A DNA stretch of 64,000 nt from Anaerocolumna sp. AGMB13025 (lineage in GTDB: Bacteria; Bacillota; Clostridia; Lachnospirales; Lachnospiraceae). The translations under genes were made by a program, and so were the position numbers. Shown here piece after piece: positions 62,692 through 64,000 of this stretch. How positions within the stretch are numbered: position 1 is the first letter of the stretch; each line of letters opens with the position of its first letter. The notes beneath the pieces were generated by a model. The model saw nothing but the letters and a program-made list of their open reading frames with translations. It had not been told where the DNA came from and made no database searches. The DNA lies in the NCBI RefSeq assembly GCF_029689925.1, contig NZ_CP121445.1, forward strand, positions 6,010,501 through 6,074,500, written 5' to 3'.

Positions 62692-63814
62692 AATAAGTTC
62701 TTCCTTTACTTAGATTTTGTTTGATTTTTTGAAATGCCTCAGTATCTTTCATTGCTTCAAAAACCGGATGGTCAAGGGATTCTACTGCATTATCCATTAT
62801 TAATTTTTTATCTCTTGGGGGTGCTGCACCAAGATCAAGTTGTGCAAACCATGAATCAAGTGCAGTGAAATAGCTGTCACCATGTAAATTGATATTATCC
62901 CCAGTGAGCAGATAAGTTACAGTGCGTTCGAATTTATGAAGCATCTCCAGTGCTTTATCCGTTTGTTTATATATTGCATAAACTACCGCCGACTGATAAT
63001 AAAACTGAGCCGCCAAATTAGGCTGCAGTTTATCCAGATTATAGGCAGAAATGACACAACCAGTTCGTCTTATAGTTTCTTCGCATCCATTAAGATTGTC
63101 GCTATTTATAGCGAGATATCCAACGGACGTACCCACCAGCTCTAATAAGTGAATATAAATAGATATTTGAACGCTGCTTAACGCTTTATCTGTATCTCCC
63201 ACCATCTGATAAGCTTGTATCAATACCGAATTATTAGACATAGACAGATTTTGAGATCTGACAATGTCCTCTAAAATTTCAATTACATTATGTGGGTTTC
63301 CCAGCTGTAATTCTACCATAGCCTTAAAGGATAGTGCATGATTACAAATCTCTATTATTTTGCAATTCTTAAGAATATGTTCGCTAAGGTCTGATATTTC
63401 TTCTAATACTTCTCGTTGTGCACTTTGAGAATTTGCTAACATAAAATGATTTAACCACAGAACACAGATTTGTTGCAAAAAGGGAAAGCAAGAATAGTAT
63501 CTGTGCACTAGTGACTTACATTTTTCCATCGTATCCTCAAAGGATTGGGATGCAAAATCTTTAGCGAGTTCCTGATATATGCGTTGTATTTGTTCTTTAC
63601 TTAGTTGTGGTTCATAACCAAGTAATTCATCAACCGTCACTCCAAAATAAACAGCAATTTGTGGCAATAGCAGAATATCTGGCATACTCTGCTCATTTTC
63701 CCATTTTGAAACGGATGCTTTTGTTACTCCTAAAAACGATGCAACTTCATCCTGTGTCACTTTTTTTTCATGCCGAAACTTTACCAGATTTTCCGAAATA
63801 TTAAGTAACCTCAT
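62684..63814 (-). CDS. XRE regulator with C-terminal helical repeat (TPR-like) domain
   Basis: The 376-residue protein begins with an XRE helix-turn-helix (VTQDEVASFLGVTKASVSKWENEQSMPDILLLPQIAVYFGVTVDELLGY). About 290 residues of helical repeats follow that look TPR-like (LVHRYYSCFPFLQQICVLWLNHF; VLIQAYQMVGDTDKALSSVQIS; YYQSAVVYAIYKQTDKALEMLHKFE). This layout resembles RRNPP-type peptide-sensing regulators, although no peptide gene is visible. It is the first gene of an operon with PLDc_N and ABC exporter genes and probably controls them. A 15-nt minisatellite lies directly upstream. Confidence 0.85.
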   Translation of the reverse strand: MRLLNISENLVKFRHEKKVTQDEVASFLGVTKASVSKWENEQSMPDILLLPQIAVYFGVTVDELLGYEPQLSKEQIQRIYQELAKDFASQSFEDTMEKCKSLVHRYYSCFPFLQQICVLWLNHFMLANSQSAQREVLEEISDLSEHILKNCKIIEICNHALSFKAMVELQLGNPHNVIEILEDIVRSQNLSMSNNSVLIQAYQMVGDTDKALSSVQISIYIHLLELVGTSVGYLAINSDNLNGCEETIRRTGCVISAYNLDKLQPNLAAQFYYQSAVVYAIYKQTDKALEMLHKFERTVTYLLTGDNINLHGDSYFTALDSWFAQLDLGAAPPRDKKLIMDNAVESLDHPVFEAMKDTEAFQKIKQNLSKGRTYYE

Positions 63815-63828
63815 ATTGGCTAGCTCCT

Positions 63829-63975
63829 TTCTAGTTCTCAGTTAATAGTTCTCAGCTCTCGATTCTTGGCTCTCGATTCTTATTTCTCAGTTCTTTAGCT
63901 CTCAGTTCTTTGGCTCTCAGTTCTTTTGCTCTCCGTTCTTTGGTCCTCAGTTCTTTGGCCCTCAGTTCTTTGGCT
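63829..63975. repeat. Minisatellite, 15-nt unit, upstream of the XRE exporter cassette
   Basis: Six regular 15-nt units (consensus CTCTCAGTTCTTTGG) are preceded by several degenerate units and begin about 15 bases from the XRE start codon. It continues to within 25 bases of the window end. Confidence 0.88.
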
Positions 63976-64000
63976 GCTTTCATAATAAATTATACAAAAC

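Overview
The window reads as chromosome of a low-GC Gram-positive anaerobe in the Clostridia, most likely a plant-polysaccharide-degrading member of the Lachnospiraceae. The evidence is the AT-rich sequence, strong AGGAGG-type ribosome binding sites, a T-box leader, an MsmX-type shared sugar ATPase, an ftsE-ftsX/M23/S41 cluster, and an intracellular galactan-degradation operon. The species cannot be settled by eye. Most genes are on the minus strand.

Region 1 (1-10.6 kb) is a beta-1,4-galactan / galacto-oligosaccharide locus read on the minus strand. It holds a LacI regulator, two ABC permeases, a lipoprotein solute-binding protein, a GH53 endo-galactanase without signal peptide, a GH35 beta-galactosidase and an HPr-like protein lacking the phosphorylatable histidine. 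No ATPase is encoded here; the MsmX-like ATPase at 43.8 kb is the probable energiser. The GH35 and HPr-like genes share the same conserved leader, which folds as an H-type pseudoknot next to the Shine-Dalgarno. It may be an undescribed cis-regulatory RNA.

Region 2 (10.6-18.1 kb) is accessory. It has a HaeIII-type restriction-modification pair (predicted GGCC), a decayed second copy of the endonuclease 3' end, an AraC regulator with a carbohydrate-binding-like tail, a presenilin-like (A22) intramembrane protease candidate, and a run of effector-binding regulators, a GNAT and a serine hydrolase.

Region 3 (about 18.4-28.4 kb) is a decaying mobile island abutting the 3' end of guaA, bracketed by near-identical 22-nt direct repeats. 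It carries a relaxosome-type protein, a deletion junction joining two truncated genes (one with a HEPN-like Rx4H motif), a large primase-helicase-PLD protein of TOTE-conflict-system type, an AlbA_2/ATPase protein, a broken Dcm/Vsr/nuclease cluster, an excisionase-like HTH and a broken tyrosine integrase.

Region 4 (28.4-54.6 kb) is mostly core: guaA, a glyoxalase-like protein, a YfbR-like nucleotidase, uvrA, uvrB, S41 and M23 peptidases, ftsX, ftsE, a PucR/CdaR-type regulator, msmX, a YitT protein, a uracil permease, an SDR reductase, lysS with a distant T-box leader, a YkgJ-type Cys-cluster protein, an XRE regulator with a membrane partner, and a K+ channel.

Region 5 (54.6-64 kb) has a methyltransferase, a nucleotidyltransferase-like protein, a divergent nitroreductase/LysR pair, a RibD-C reductase and an XRE/PLDc_N/ABC-2 cassette.

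Two patterns span the window. At least seven intergenic minisatellites have 11-19 nt units, each locus with its own unit, mostly upstream of start codons. A multi-hairpin dispersed repeat occurs three times, all in the same orientation. I saw no CRISPR array, rRNA or tRNA gene.
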